Part shown: piece after piece, positions 12,821-22,279 of the stretch | Position numbering within the stretch: the stretch's first letter is position 1 | Layout of the letters: the number at the start of each line of letters is the position of its first letter | Source: Inia geoffrensis | Taxonomy: Eukaryota > Chordata > Mammalia > Artiodactyla > Iniidae | DNA: 64,000 nucleotides | NCBI GenBank assembly: GCA_036417435.1 | Contig: CM070902.1 | Span: 134,033,886-134,097,885, forward strand | Reading direction: 5' to 3' | Notes under the pieces: generated by a model | What the model saw: only the letters and a program-made list of their open reading frames with translations | What the model was told of the DNA's origin: nothing | Databases searched by the model: none | Position numbers and translations under genes: made by a program

Positions 12821-13022
12821 GGGCTTCCCTGGTGGCGCAGCAGTTGAGAGTCCGCCTGCCGATGCAGGGGACACAGGTTTGTGCCCCAGTCCAGGAGGAT
12901 CCCATGTGCCGCGGAGTGGCTGGGCCCGTGAGCCATGGCCGCTGGGCCTGCACGTCCGGAGCCTGTGCTCCGCAACGGGAGAGGCCACAACAGTGAGAGG
13001 CCCGCGTACCGAAAAAAAAAAA
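12821..13022 (+). repeat. CHR-2-type SINE (short class) inserted in the tail of another SINE
   Basis: Head 'gggcttccctggtggcgcag', body 'ccatggccgctgggcctgca' and end 'gaggcccgcgtaccg' plus A-tail. It is younger than the long-class copy whose tail it occupies. The split L1 resumes at about 13024. Confidence 0.95.
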
Positions 13023-13613
13023 GAAAAAAGAAATAAGCCTCAAATCACTATATTCAGAAATGAAAATGGGGACATTACTACTGATTCAAAAGAAATAAAA
13101 AGAACTATAAGAGAAAATTATGAATTGTACATCAACAAATTGGATAACCTAGATGAAAAGGACAAGTTCCTAGAAACACAAAACCTATTAAGGCTAAATC
13201 ACAAAGAAATAGAAAATCTGAATAGACCTATAACTTGTAAAGAGATTGGATCAGTAATCAAAAATCTCCCAACAAATAAAAGCCCTGGACCTTATGACTT
13301 CATTGGTAAATTTTACCAAACATTTAAAGAACTAATACCATTCCTTCTCAAACTTTTCCAAAAAACTGAAGAGGAAGAAACACTTCCTCACTGATTCTAT
13401 GAGGCCAGCATTATCCTGATACTAAAGCCAACAAGTGTTGGCAAGGATGGGGAGAAACTGGAAGCCCTGTGTACTATTGGTGGGAATATAAAATGGTACA
13501 GCCACTGTGGAAAACAGTGTGGTAGTTCCTCAAAAAATTTAAAATAGAATTACCATATCATGCAGCAATTCCACTTCTGGATATATATCCAAAAGAATTG
13601 AAAGCAAGATCTT

Positions 13614-13883
13614 TTTTTTTAATTGAAGTACAGCTGATTCACAATGTCATGTTAGTTTCAGGTGTACAGCACAGTGATTCAGTCACATGTATACATATGT
13701 ATATAATATTCTTTTTCAGATTACTTTCCCTTACAGGTTATTATAAAATACTGAATATAGTTCCCTGTGCTATACAGTAGGTCCTTGTTGATTATCTGTA
13801 TGTTAATACCAACCTCCTAATTTATCCCCCCCCCCCATTTCCCCTTTGGTAACCATAAGTTTGTTTTCTATGTCTGTGACTCT
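13614..13883 (-). mobile_element. Cetartiodactyl L1 3' end, inverted insert with target-site duplication
   Basis: On the minus strand this is an L1 3' UTR end ('gtacagctgattcac' read on plus; 'atagcacagggaactatatt' on minus) with a poly(A) end shown as T at 13612-13620. It is flanked by near-identical repeats gaaagcaagatctt (13600-13613) and gaaagcaaggtctt (13884-13897). It contains an 11-12 base C run at about 13826-13838. It is a 5'-truncated retrotransposon insert inside the older L1. Confidence 0.85.
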
Positions 13884-14359
13884 GAAAGCAAGGTCTTGAA
13901 GAGATATTTATACACCCATGTTCATAACAGCTCTAATCACGATAGCTAAAACGTGGAAGCAACCCAAGTGTCCATAGACAAATGGATAAGCAAAATGTGG
14001 TATATACATACAATGAAATATTATTCTGCCTTAAAAAGGAAATTCTGCAATATGCTATAATGTGGAAGACCTTGAGAACATTACAGATATTATGCTAAGT
14101 GAAATAAGCCAGTCAAAAAAAGATAAACTGTATGATTCAATATATGAGGTACAAGTAGTCAAAATCATAAAGACAGAAAGTATAACGATGGTTGCCAAGG
14201 GCTGTGGGGAGAGGAGAATGGGGGGCTTGTTTAATGGGTACAGAGTTTCAGTTTTACAAGATGAAAAGAGTTATAGGAATGGGTGGTGGTGATGATGGCA
14301 TAACAATGTGAATGTATTTAATACCACTGAAACATGCACTTAAAAATAATTAAGATGGT

Positions 14360-14565
14360 TGGGCTTCTCTGGTGGCACAGTGGTTGAAAGTCCACCTGCT
14401 GGTGCAGGGGACACGGGTTCGTGCCCTGGTCCGGGAGGATCCCACATGCCACGGAGCGGCTAGGCCCGTGAGCCATGGCCGCTGAGCCTGAGCGTCCGGA
14501 GCCTGTGCTCCCCAATGGGAGAGGCCACAACAGTGAGAGGCCCACGTACCGCAAAAAAAAACAAT
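14360..14565 (+). repeat. CHR-2-type SINE (short class)
   Basis: Complete short-class copy ending 'cccacgtaccgc' plus A-tail, inside the L1 3' UTR. Exact target-site duplication aataattaagatggt at 14345-14359 and 14566-14580. Confidence 0.95.
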
Positions 14566-14752
14566 AATAATTAAGATGGTAAATTTTATCCTATGTGTAT
14601 TTTATCACATTAAACAAAAATCTAATTTGAGAATAATTCAATAGCACATGACTTTCAGGATGTGGAATGCACTATCTTCAAAAAGAGAGGCTATGAGCTA
14701 AAAATTTTAAGTTTAAAGACTATCCGATGATGCAAAGCAAAAATAGAGGGTA

Positions 14753-14968
14753 GGGCTTCCCTGGTGATGCAGTGGTTGAGAGTCCGCCTGCCAATGCAGG
14801 GGACACGGGTTCGTGCCCCGGTCCAGGAAGACCCCACATGCCGCAGAGTGGCTAGGCCCATGAGCCACGGCCGCCGAGCCTGCGCATCCGGAGCCTGTGC
14901 TCCGCAACGGGAGAGGCCACAGCAGTGAGAGGCCCATGTACCGCAAAAAAAAAAAAAAAAAAAAAAAA
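14753..14968 (+). repeat. CHR-2-type SINE (short class)
   Basis: Head 'gggcttccctggtgatgcag', end 'cccatgtaccgc' plus an A-run of about 27. Target-site duplication aaaatagagggta at 14740-14752 and 14969-14981. The long pure A-tail suggests a fairly recent insertion. Confidence 0.95.
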
Positions 14969-15009
14969 AAATAGAGGGTATTTTGACTGAAATAGGTTCA
15001 TCCTAGATT

Positions 15010-15465
15010 TTGAGGTCAGATCATGGTTCCACCATTTACCAACTGAGTAACCTTGGGTAAATGACAATCTGCTTAAGCGACAATCACTTACCTTACAGAG
15101 ATATTCTGGGGATTAGAGATATGGTGTTGCTAAACACGGACACCTGCATTATAAAAATCTCATTTTATTTGCATTTTCATATCGAATTTACTAGTATTTA
15201 CATAAAGTCAGACTTACTCATTATCAAAGCATATTTGATGACTATTCACACCACCAGTAGTTCTATGCTACAATCCTATTTTAGTGACAGAAACAAAGAG
15301 ACTTTACGTTAAAATCTGTGATTATACCACTTACTGGCTTTTTTTGAAGTCTTTGCTAACCTCAATTTCTTTATCTGTAAATAGGTATACCTATCTACTT
15401 CATAAGACTATTCTGAGAATTATATCAAACGCAATAATGGATTTACAAGTGCTTATGAAAGTATG
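15010..15465 (+). repeat. Two MIR fragments
   Basis: At about 15010-15100, 'accatttaccaactgagtaa' and 'ccttgggtaaatgac' follow MIR text. At about 15315-15465 a second copy shows 'ttataccacttactggc' and 'ctcaatttctttatctgtaa'. Both are diverged ancient SINEs; the stretch between them shows nothing recognisable. Confidence 0.65.
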
Positions 15466-15653
15466 ACCCATGTTGCAAATACTGGTATTATTAGCGTGGA
15501 AGCTTCACTTATTATGCAGTTTTTGAAAACGATAAATACCTTAACTAGTCTTTTCCCGTATTACCTCTTTATTGTTAATTGCATCAACTATTTCCAGCTT
15601 TTGACAGGAACGAAAATGGTCAATGTAAGACTACAGATTATAGTTATTAATAT

Positions 15654-15777
15654 GCTTTTTTTTTTTGGCTGCGCCACACAGCATACAAGATCTTAGGTTC
15701 CCCAACCAGGGATCAAACCCATGCCCCCTGCATTGGGAGCACAAAGTCTTAACCACTGGACCTCCAGGGAAATCCCA
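15654..15777 (-). repeat. Short tRNA-Glu-derived SINE (CHR-1-like), minus strand
   Basis: It reads in reverse as head 'gggatttccctggaggtcca' and 'ggtttgatccctgg', ending 'gtggcgcagcc' plus A-run. Exact target-site duplication atagttattaatat at 15640-15653 and 15778-15791. Confidence 0.92.
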
Positions 15778-15804
15778 ATAGTTATTAATATCTTCTTAAA
15801 GTTA

Positions 15805-16340
15805 CTGTGGTGGACACATGATGGTGACCCCCAGTGAGTCATGCCTTCATATAATCCCCTTGAGTATGAGAAGAACCTGTGACTTGCTTCTAACCAACAG
15901 AATATGGAAAGGTGATGAACTGTCACTCTCTTGATTATGTTACATTATATAAGGTTGTGTGAGAGCCTCTCCTGCAAGCCTTGAAGCAGCTAAGTGCCAT
16001 GGAGAGAGCCACGTAGCAGGAAACTATAGGCAATCCCCAGGACCTGAGGGAGGCCTCCACCTGACTGTCAGTAAAAGTTAGGGTCCTCAGTCACACAACT
16101 GCAAAGAAATTCTCCCAACAACCTAAATGAGTTTGGAAGTAGATTTTTTCCATAGTTAAGCATCCATAGGATAACAAAGACTGGCCCACACCCTGACTGC
16201 AGCTTTTGTGAGATCCTGAGCAAAGGACCCAGATAAGCCAGGCCCCTTACTCACAGAAACCGAAAGATAATAAATGTGTGTTGTTTTAAGCCACTAAGTT
16301 AACGGTAGTCTGTTAAACAGAGTAGAGAACTAATACAGAC
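15805..16340 (+). mobile_element. Probable MaLR/MLT1-type LTR
   Basis: The closing text 'aataaatgtgtgttgtttta', 'agccactaagtt' and 'gaactaatacag' is the familiar 3' end of mammalian MaLR-type LTRs. The body ('cctgtgacttgcttctaacc', 'gttacattatataagg') fits the same family. It is a solo LTR with no internal coding sequence. The family name is from memory. Confidence 0.6.
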
Positions 16341-16504
16341 ACCTTCTGTCAGGTCTAAACTTTTATCTGAGGAAAGCATGTGTACATGTTCTAATAGGCA
16401 GCAACCACTCTAGTATCTTTTAAGCTCACATTTCTGATGCAGAATAAACAATGAACAGATGGAACAAATAGAAAACAAATACCCCAATTTGTAGTTGAAA
16501 ACCT

Positions 16505-16715
16505 CTTCAGTATACAGTCAGATAGTAAGCATTTCAGGCTTTGCAGATGGTAAATCTCTATCACAACTACTCAACTTTGCCAATGTAGCACAAAAGCAAC
16601 CACGGACAATAGTAAGTAAATGAGCATAGATGTATTTCAGTAAAACTTAATTTATAAAAACAGTTGGTGTCATTTGGCCCTTGGGTCATAGTTTGCCAAA
16701 ACCTGAGAAGGATGG
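16505..16715 (+). mobile_element. MER1-type hAT DNA transposon remnant
   Basis: The text 'tttcaggctttgcagatgg', 'cacaactactcaactttgcc' and 'gtcatttggcccttgggtca' follows the MER1 (hAT-Charlie) consensus. It is a diverged non-autonomous copy with no transposase. Confidence 0.7.
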
Positions 16716-16724
16716 CTGATTTAA

Positions 16725-18803
16725 ACCCAACTATGTCAATAATCATGTTAAATATAAGTGGTCTAAACACCCCCAACTAAAAGACAGAGACTCAGGAATA
16801 CTTCTCAGCAATAAAAAAAAAAATAAGGCATTGAAACATATATTATGCTGCATGAAAAAAAAAACCAGTCTCAAAAGGTTACATACTATATGATTCCATT
16901 TACGTAACAATCTTGAAATGACAAAATTATAGAGATGGAGAGAAGATTAGTGGTTGCCAGGGGACAGGGAAAGATGAAGGAAGAGGAGTGGCTGGGGTTG
17001 TAAATGGGTACCACAAAAGATATTTGTGATATAACTATACTACATCTTGATTGTGGTAGTGGTCACATGAATTTACACATGTGATAACATATACATTCAT
17101 AAATTAGTGCATGTAAAACAGGAGAAATCTGAATAAGGTAAGCAGACAATACTAACGTCAATTCCTTGGTTGTGATATTGTTCTAAAGTTATGTAAGATA
17201 TCAGCATTGAGGGAAACTGGGTGAAGGATATACAAGATCTATTATTTCTTACGACTGCATATGAATCTACAATTACCTCAAATAAAGGCTAAAAAAAAAA
17301 AAAAGACAGACTGGATAAGAAAAAGTGGGAAAAAAAAAAAAGTGAGATCCAACCATAAGTTGCCTACAAGAAAAGAGCCACTTCAAGTATAAAGATACAA
17401 ATAAGTTAAAAGGATAGAAACAGATATACCATGCTAATAGTAATGCTAATAGTAATAGTAAAGAAATGGAAGTGGCTGCATTATCAAACACAAACTTCAG
17501 AGTAAAGAAAATTACTAGTGATAATAAAAAGACAGTATATAAAACATGGATATCCACATGCAAAAGAATAAAGTTTGACTCTTACCTTACACCATGCACA
17601 AAAATTAACCCAAAGTATATTAAAGATCTAAATATAAGACCTGAAACTATAAAACTCCTAGAAGAAAACATGGGGAAAACACTTTGACACTGGATTTGGC
17701 AATGATTTCTTGGATATATGACCCAAAGCACCAGCAACAAAAGAAAAAAAATAGACAAACGGGGACTATATCAAACTTTAAAACTTCTGTGCAGCAAAGG
17801 AAACAATCAACAGGGTAAAAAAAAGGCAACCCACAGAATGGCAGAAAATATTTGCAAACCATATACCTGATGAGGGGTTAATATCCATAATAAACTCCTA
17901 CAACTCACAATAAAAAACTGACAATCCAATTAAAAATGGGCAGAGAACTTGAATAAACATTTCTCCAAAGAAATACAAATGGCCAATAAGCATACGAAAA
18001 GGTGCTTAACATCACTAATCATTAGGGAAATGCAAATCAAAATCACAATGAGATACCACCTCACACTTTCAAAACAAACAGAAGATAACAAATGCTGGCC
18101 AAGATGTGGAGAAACTGGAATCCTTATGCACTGTTGCTAGGAATATTAATACAGTACAGACAGAACATAAACAGTATGACAGTTCCGCAAAAATCTAAAA
18201 TAGAATTACCACATCATGCAGCAATCCCACTTCTGTGTATATACACAAAAGAACTGAAAACAGGACCAAGAGGATATATTTGCGTAACCATGTTCACTGC
18301 AGCATTATTCACAACAGCCAAGAGGTAGAAGCAACCTAAATGCCCATCAATGGATGAATGGATAAAGAAAAAGTGGTATACACATAGAATGAGTATTATT
18401 CATAGAATAAGTATTATTCAGTCATTAAAAAAAGAAGAAAATTGTTATATGCCACAACAAAGATGGAACTTGAGGACATTTATGCTAAGTGAAATAAGGC
18501 CATCACAAAAAAGACAAATACTACATGAACCCACTTATATGAGGTATCTGAAGTAGTCATATTCTTAGAAAAAAATAAAATGGTGGTTACCAGAGGCTGA
18601 GGGGTGGGGAAAAAGAAGAGTTGCCATTCAATGGGTATAAGCATCTCATTTTTGCACAATGTAAACACACTTAACACTAATGTACTGTACACTTAAAAAT
18701 GGTTAAGATGGGAAATTTCATGTTGTGAGTAGTTTACCTCAAAAAAAAAAAAGACACTACATACATAAAAGGGTCAATTCACCAAGAAGATATAATAATT
18801 TTA
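16725..18803 (+). mobile_element. Nested L1 cluster (outer host L1 plus two L1 inserts)
   Basis: An outer old L1 (ORF2 endonuclease region) appears in three pieces: 16725-16790, 17301-17532 and 18752-18803. Insert 1 (16791-17300) is an L1 3' UTR ending in an A-run, with the duplication aaaagacaga at 16779-16788 and 17301-17310. Insert 2 (17533-18752) is the last part of an L1 ORF2 and its 3' UTR ('tgggcagagaacttgaataa', 'gctaagtgaaataaggcc'), ending in an A-run, with the repeated aaaaagaca at both ends. All three are on the plus strand and all are broken. Confidence 0.85.
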
Positions 18804-18804
18804 A

Positions 18805-18885
18805 GTGGCGGAGTCAGGACTCAAACCTAGCTAGCAGGACTCCAAGTGTCTGTGCTATTAACCCCTGCACTACTGTTCAGAGCAT
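18805..18885 (-). repeat. MIR fragment
   Basis: The text 'aagtggcggagtcaggactc' and 'gtgctattaacccctgcact' is the reverse of the MIR/tRNA head and body. Ancient and short. Confidence 0.6.
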
Positions 18886-18949
18886 ACTGCAAGTGAAACA
18901 GAATTACAGAACAAAAATACATGAAAAATCAAAGTCTAATTCTCCCTTG

Positions 18950-19375
18950 TAAAACCAGCTATTTTTTCTAATTCCTCTGCTTTTGCAAGTGGCAACGCCA
19001 TTTTTTCAGCTGCCCTAATTCAAATCCTGAGCCAATCTGACTCCTTTTTCGACTTACATAATCCATCAGTTTTAATTCCCCTGATTTCTACTTGTGAAAA
19101 ATCTCTCTCCTATTCATCTCTTTCTTCCTACTCTCATTGAACTCTACTCTCTTTCACTGTACTCTAATTCATATCTTCCATTAACCAATCACCATGCTCC
19201 TTTGTCCCATCCCCAAACATCCATCAAGGGCAAGGCTGCCAGATTTATCTAGCTGTAAGTGTCCCTTCCAAACTGCTTAATGTTATGTATTTCATTCAAC
19301 AGCTTATCCAGGCATTCAAGACTCTCCTTGCTCTGACTTCAGCCTACCTCCCAATCTTTTCCTCCATTAATTTTT
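18950..19375 (+). repeat. L2 LINE fragment
   Basis: The part 'ggcattcaagactctccttg' followed by 'cttcagcctacctcccaat' follows the L2 ORF2 end/3' region. The upstream boundary is vague. Confidence 0.5.
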
Positions 19376-19458
19376 GACATAAAGTAGGGAAAAGGAGGGG
19401 AAAGACTATTTACTAAACCACTGTGTGTCGCATATTTTTCCAGAAATCTTACATATAC

Positions 19459-19615
19459 AGTCGTCCCTCAGTATCCATGGGGGACTGGTTCCAGGACCCC
19501 CCTCAAATACCAAAAGCCAATGATGCTCAAGTCTCTTATGCAAAATGGCATAATACAGCTGGCCCTGCCTTTCCACAGATGCAGAACGTGCAGGTACAGA
19601 GGGCAGACTGTACTC
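19459..19615. mobile_element. MER2 (Tigger-related) DNA transposon remnant
   Basis: It starts 'cagtcgtccctcagtatcca' and 'gggggactggttccaggacc' and ends 'cagagggcagactgtac', which are the inverted-repeat ends of MER2. The centre is deleted. Confidence 0.9.
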
Positions 19616-19695
19616 TTTATTTAAGCATCACAACTACATTATAGACAGCCTAAACATCCCTGACTTGCTGTCACACAGGTAGAAAATGGTGGAAG

Positions 19696-19989
19696 GGACT
19701 TCCCTGGTGGTGCAGTGGTTAAGGATCCACCTGCCAATGCAGGGAACATGAGTTTGAGCCCTGGTCCAGGAAGATCCCACACGTTGCGGAGCAACTAAGC
19801 CCGTGTGCCATAATTACTGAAGCCCACACACCTAGAGCCCGTGCAACACAACGAGCAGCCACTGCAATGAGAAGCATGCGCACCGCAATGAAGAGTAGCC
19901 CCTGCTCTCTGCAACTAGAGAAAGCCCATGTGCAGCAACAAAAACCCAATGAAGCCAAAAATAAATAAACAAAATAAATTTATTTTAAA
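19696..19989 (+). repeat. CHR-type SINE (long class)
   Basis: Long-class copy with a shortened middle. Target-site duplication aaaatggtgg at 19683-19692 and 19990-19999. Confidence 0.93.
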
Positions 19990-20129
19990 AAAATGGTGGG
20001 AGTTAGGGTTTCAATTCAGTTCTGATTAAGCCCATTCTTTTTCTACTATATCACAGACTTCACTACTACATTTTCCTCAAGTTTATGTACAAGTTCTCAA
20101 GCTGTTCCTCATGGGGCAATGATGTGAAA

Positions 20130-20300
20130 GCTAGCATATTAAGTAATGCTTCTTTCATGAAGTCTTCTCTAATTCTTCCAATGCGATGTGATCTCCCTTC
20201 TATGAACACAGTAGTTTGACTTCTCTAATTCATTTAGCTTTCTTCCCCTTGTGTTTTAGACTTATCTGCTTAATATAGTGTGAACTCTTTGAAAAGATTA
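20130..20300 (+). repeat. L2 LINE 3' fragment (weak)
   Basis: The text 'catgaagtcttctctaattc' and 'gtgtgaactctttgaaaag' resembles the L2 3' end. Highly diverged. Confidence 0.4.
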
Positions 20301-20648
20301 TGTCTCAAAAACATCTATGTATCTTACCTTATATCAAACTACTCTAGCTTCTATCTAGTAAAAGGCTTTATTACGGTCATAAAATTATTTCCTTTGTCAG
20401 AGGACTGCTCTATAAAAAGGGCATTAACAAATATTCATTTTGATAAAATTACTTTTACATTTGACATCAGATTTGGGCAAGACACAACAGCTCAAAAACT
20501 TTCTATACTAAATTTTTTTAAAATGGTCTACTTAAAGAATGCAATGTTTTCAACTTTTTAAAAAGTCTATTATATAAAGTAGAACAGGAAGACAGAAGCA
20601 GGAAAAAAATATTTACCCTAAGACACTCACTCTATAGAACTTAGCCGA

Positions 20649-20775
20649 AGGACTTCCCTGGCGGTCCAGTGGTTAAGACTTTGCCTTCCAATGCAGGGGG
20701 TGCAGGTTCGATCCTTGGTTGGGCAGTTAAGATCCCACATGCCTTGCGACCAAAAAACCAAAACATAAAAAACAG
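20649..20775 (+). repeat. Short tRNA-Glu-derived SINE (CHR-1-like)
   Basis: Head 'ggacttccctggcggtccag' and 'ggttcgatccttgg', ending 'gccttgcgacc' plus A-rich tail. Confidence 0.88.
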
Positions 20776-20779
20776 AAGC

Positions 20780-21925
20780 ATTACTGTAACAAATTCAATA
20801 AAGACATTAAAAAAAAAGAGATAACATCCTAATAAGAACTGACTGTGAGACTTATAAAGACTGCATATTAATGAGTGCAAGCGTAACTCCACCTAAACTC
20901 TAACCCAGAATTTTTTTTAATGTATCTAAGATTCTGACTCCTAGGAAGAAAAAAAGATGATGCTCCTCCTTCCCCCAATAATATTAAGAGATTAAAAACA
21001 CCAGAAAAAAAGAGATGGTCCGCAGAAGTTTGTTTCTATCATACCCTGGCACATTATGGCACTGAGACAGACAGGAAGTTGAGGCCATTTTTATTGTTCC
21101 TCTAAGAGCCAGTAAAGTCATATCAACCAACAAAACAGGAAGTTCTGAAGAAAAAAATACTTCATACAGAAGAAGATAGGTTTTACTGGTTCACTGCAGA
21201 AAATACACAACAAAAAACAATGTACTTTTACACGTAAACACAACAATTCACAATGAATCACAGAAAAGAGGCCTTACAGCAAAAGCCTAAAGGTACTACT
21301 ATGTGAAGTCAGCCCACTTTATTCTCTTTTTCAAACTTCTTTGCATTTATAATCTGACATTTTAGCACGTTACTATCAAGATGACATACTATTATGCAGA
21401 ATACTGTATTAACTCATACTGTATTATCCTCAGAAAGGTCTTTACAGGCAAAGAGTGACTTTTATACTAAATATTAATCAGAAGAGTACTAAGTAGAAAG
21501 AATTCCAAATGGCACTTTGATTGAAAGCACCTCTAAGTAAACTCAGTGCTATATAGTTACTGATGCAGTACTTACTACAGGCAGCAATCGTGCTATTAGA
21601 CTCATTCTTCTTTAAAATAACCTTAGTTTGTACTCTTTACAATTCAGTTAGAAGATTTTAAATGATACAAAATATATTTTATAGCAGTTTCTGATTAATT
21701 TTAGAGCTCTATCTGAAAGTTGACAGAGAATGTGTGTGCATTTACCAAACTTAACTCGTGTGGATTTGTGAAATAAGATGGTAAACCCCACCTTATGTTG
21801 TATAGAGGAAAACATGACTGCACGTAATTCTCCACACACTTCATGCTATTTCATACCTCTCTGCCGCTGTTCAGGCTATCTTCTCATTTTGAAATGACCT
21901 TTACCAACTCCCAGTCTTATCAACT
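20780..21925. other. KLHL8 intron 1, no gene or repeat recognised
   Basis: AT-rich intronic DNA. I see no splice-flanked open frame, RNA gene or clear repeat. Short purine-rich patches (for example 'gaagaagataggttttactg' near 21169) have no assigned meaning. Confidence 0.5.
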
Positions 21926-21929
21926 GACT

Positions 21930-22275
21930 CTTACTCATTTGTTAAGACTCAGCTGAGGTTCATTTGCTCAAAAAGGCCAGCCCTGAAAATCTCCCTTATT
22001 CCTAGCCTGGATTGGGTGTACTTCCTCTGTGCTCCTATAACAATTTAATCACATCTTTTTCATTGTACTTATATAGTGGATTATACCATACTCAACTTTT
22101 TAGTCAAATTTATAATACTTGTAATAATTGCCTATTCACTATTAGTCTTTCCCGTAACACTATGTAAGTCCCTAAAATATAGGCACTTTCTACTCACTCC
22201 TACTGTTCCCATGTTGAGCACAACACATGGTAAACAGAGGTACTAAAAATACTTTTGGAATGGATGAACAGATTA
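21930..22275 (+). repeat. L2 LINE 3' end
   Basis: The order 'aaaaggccagccctgaaaat', 'tgtgctcctataacaattta', 'attgcctattcactattag' and 'ttgagcacaacacatggtaa', closing with 'ttttggaatggatgaacag', matches the L2 3' terminal region. Confidence 0.8.
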
Positions 22276-22279
22276 ATTA

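Larger units (their letters stand above)
8730..13430 (+). mobile_element. Old L1 LINE: 5' end, ORF1 and ORF2 relics through the RT region
   Basis: It opens with 'gggaagatggtggagtag', the usual start of mammalian L1. ORF1-side text follows (for example 'aactttggaggccaaaagac' at 10541), then the inter-ORF region and ORF2. The ORF2 endonuclease part shows 'caatcaaaagacagagattg' near 11411. The RT part around 13040-13390 translates to residues such as NLNRPITCKEIGSVIKNLP and NKSPGPYDF. Many stops and small indels break both frames, so it is dead. SINEs at 9771-10104, 12471-12808 and 12821-13022 interrupt it. It lies in KLHL8 intron 1, antisense to the gene. It looks like an L1M-age element; the subfamily is not resolved. 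Confidence 0.9.
13431..14622 (+). mobile_element. L1 3' part (ORF2 C-terminus and 3' UTR), joined to the RT part by a deletion
   Basis: At about 13429 the sequence jumps from the RT region ('gataccaaagcc'-like) to 'aacaagtgttggcaaggatg', which belongs much further 3' in ORF2, so roughly 2 kb of L1 is missing. The rest follows the usual order: 'attaccatatcatgcagcaa', 'atggataagcaaaatgtggt', 'tgctaagtgaaataagccag', then 3' UTR. An inverted L1 3' end (13614-13883) and a short SINE (14360-14565) are inserted in it. It may be the end of the same old insertion as 8730-13430 or a second insertion; the shared strand and clean junction favour one element with an internal deletion. Confidence 0.8.

Noticed and set aside
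12879..13394. A 171-codon plus-strand open frame
   Set aside because: It fuses translated SINE text with an L1 ORF2 RT fragment. It is relic coding sequence, not a gene.
13826..13838. C-run as a G-quadruplex or regulatory element
   Set aside because: It is part of the inverted L1 3' UTR, where such a G-run is common. A single run cannot form an intramolecular quadruplex.
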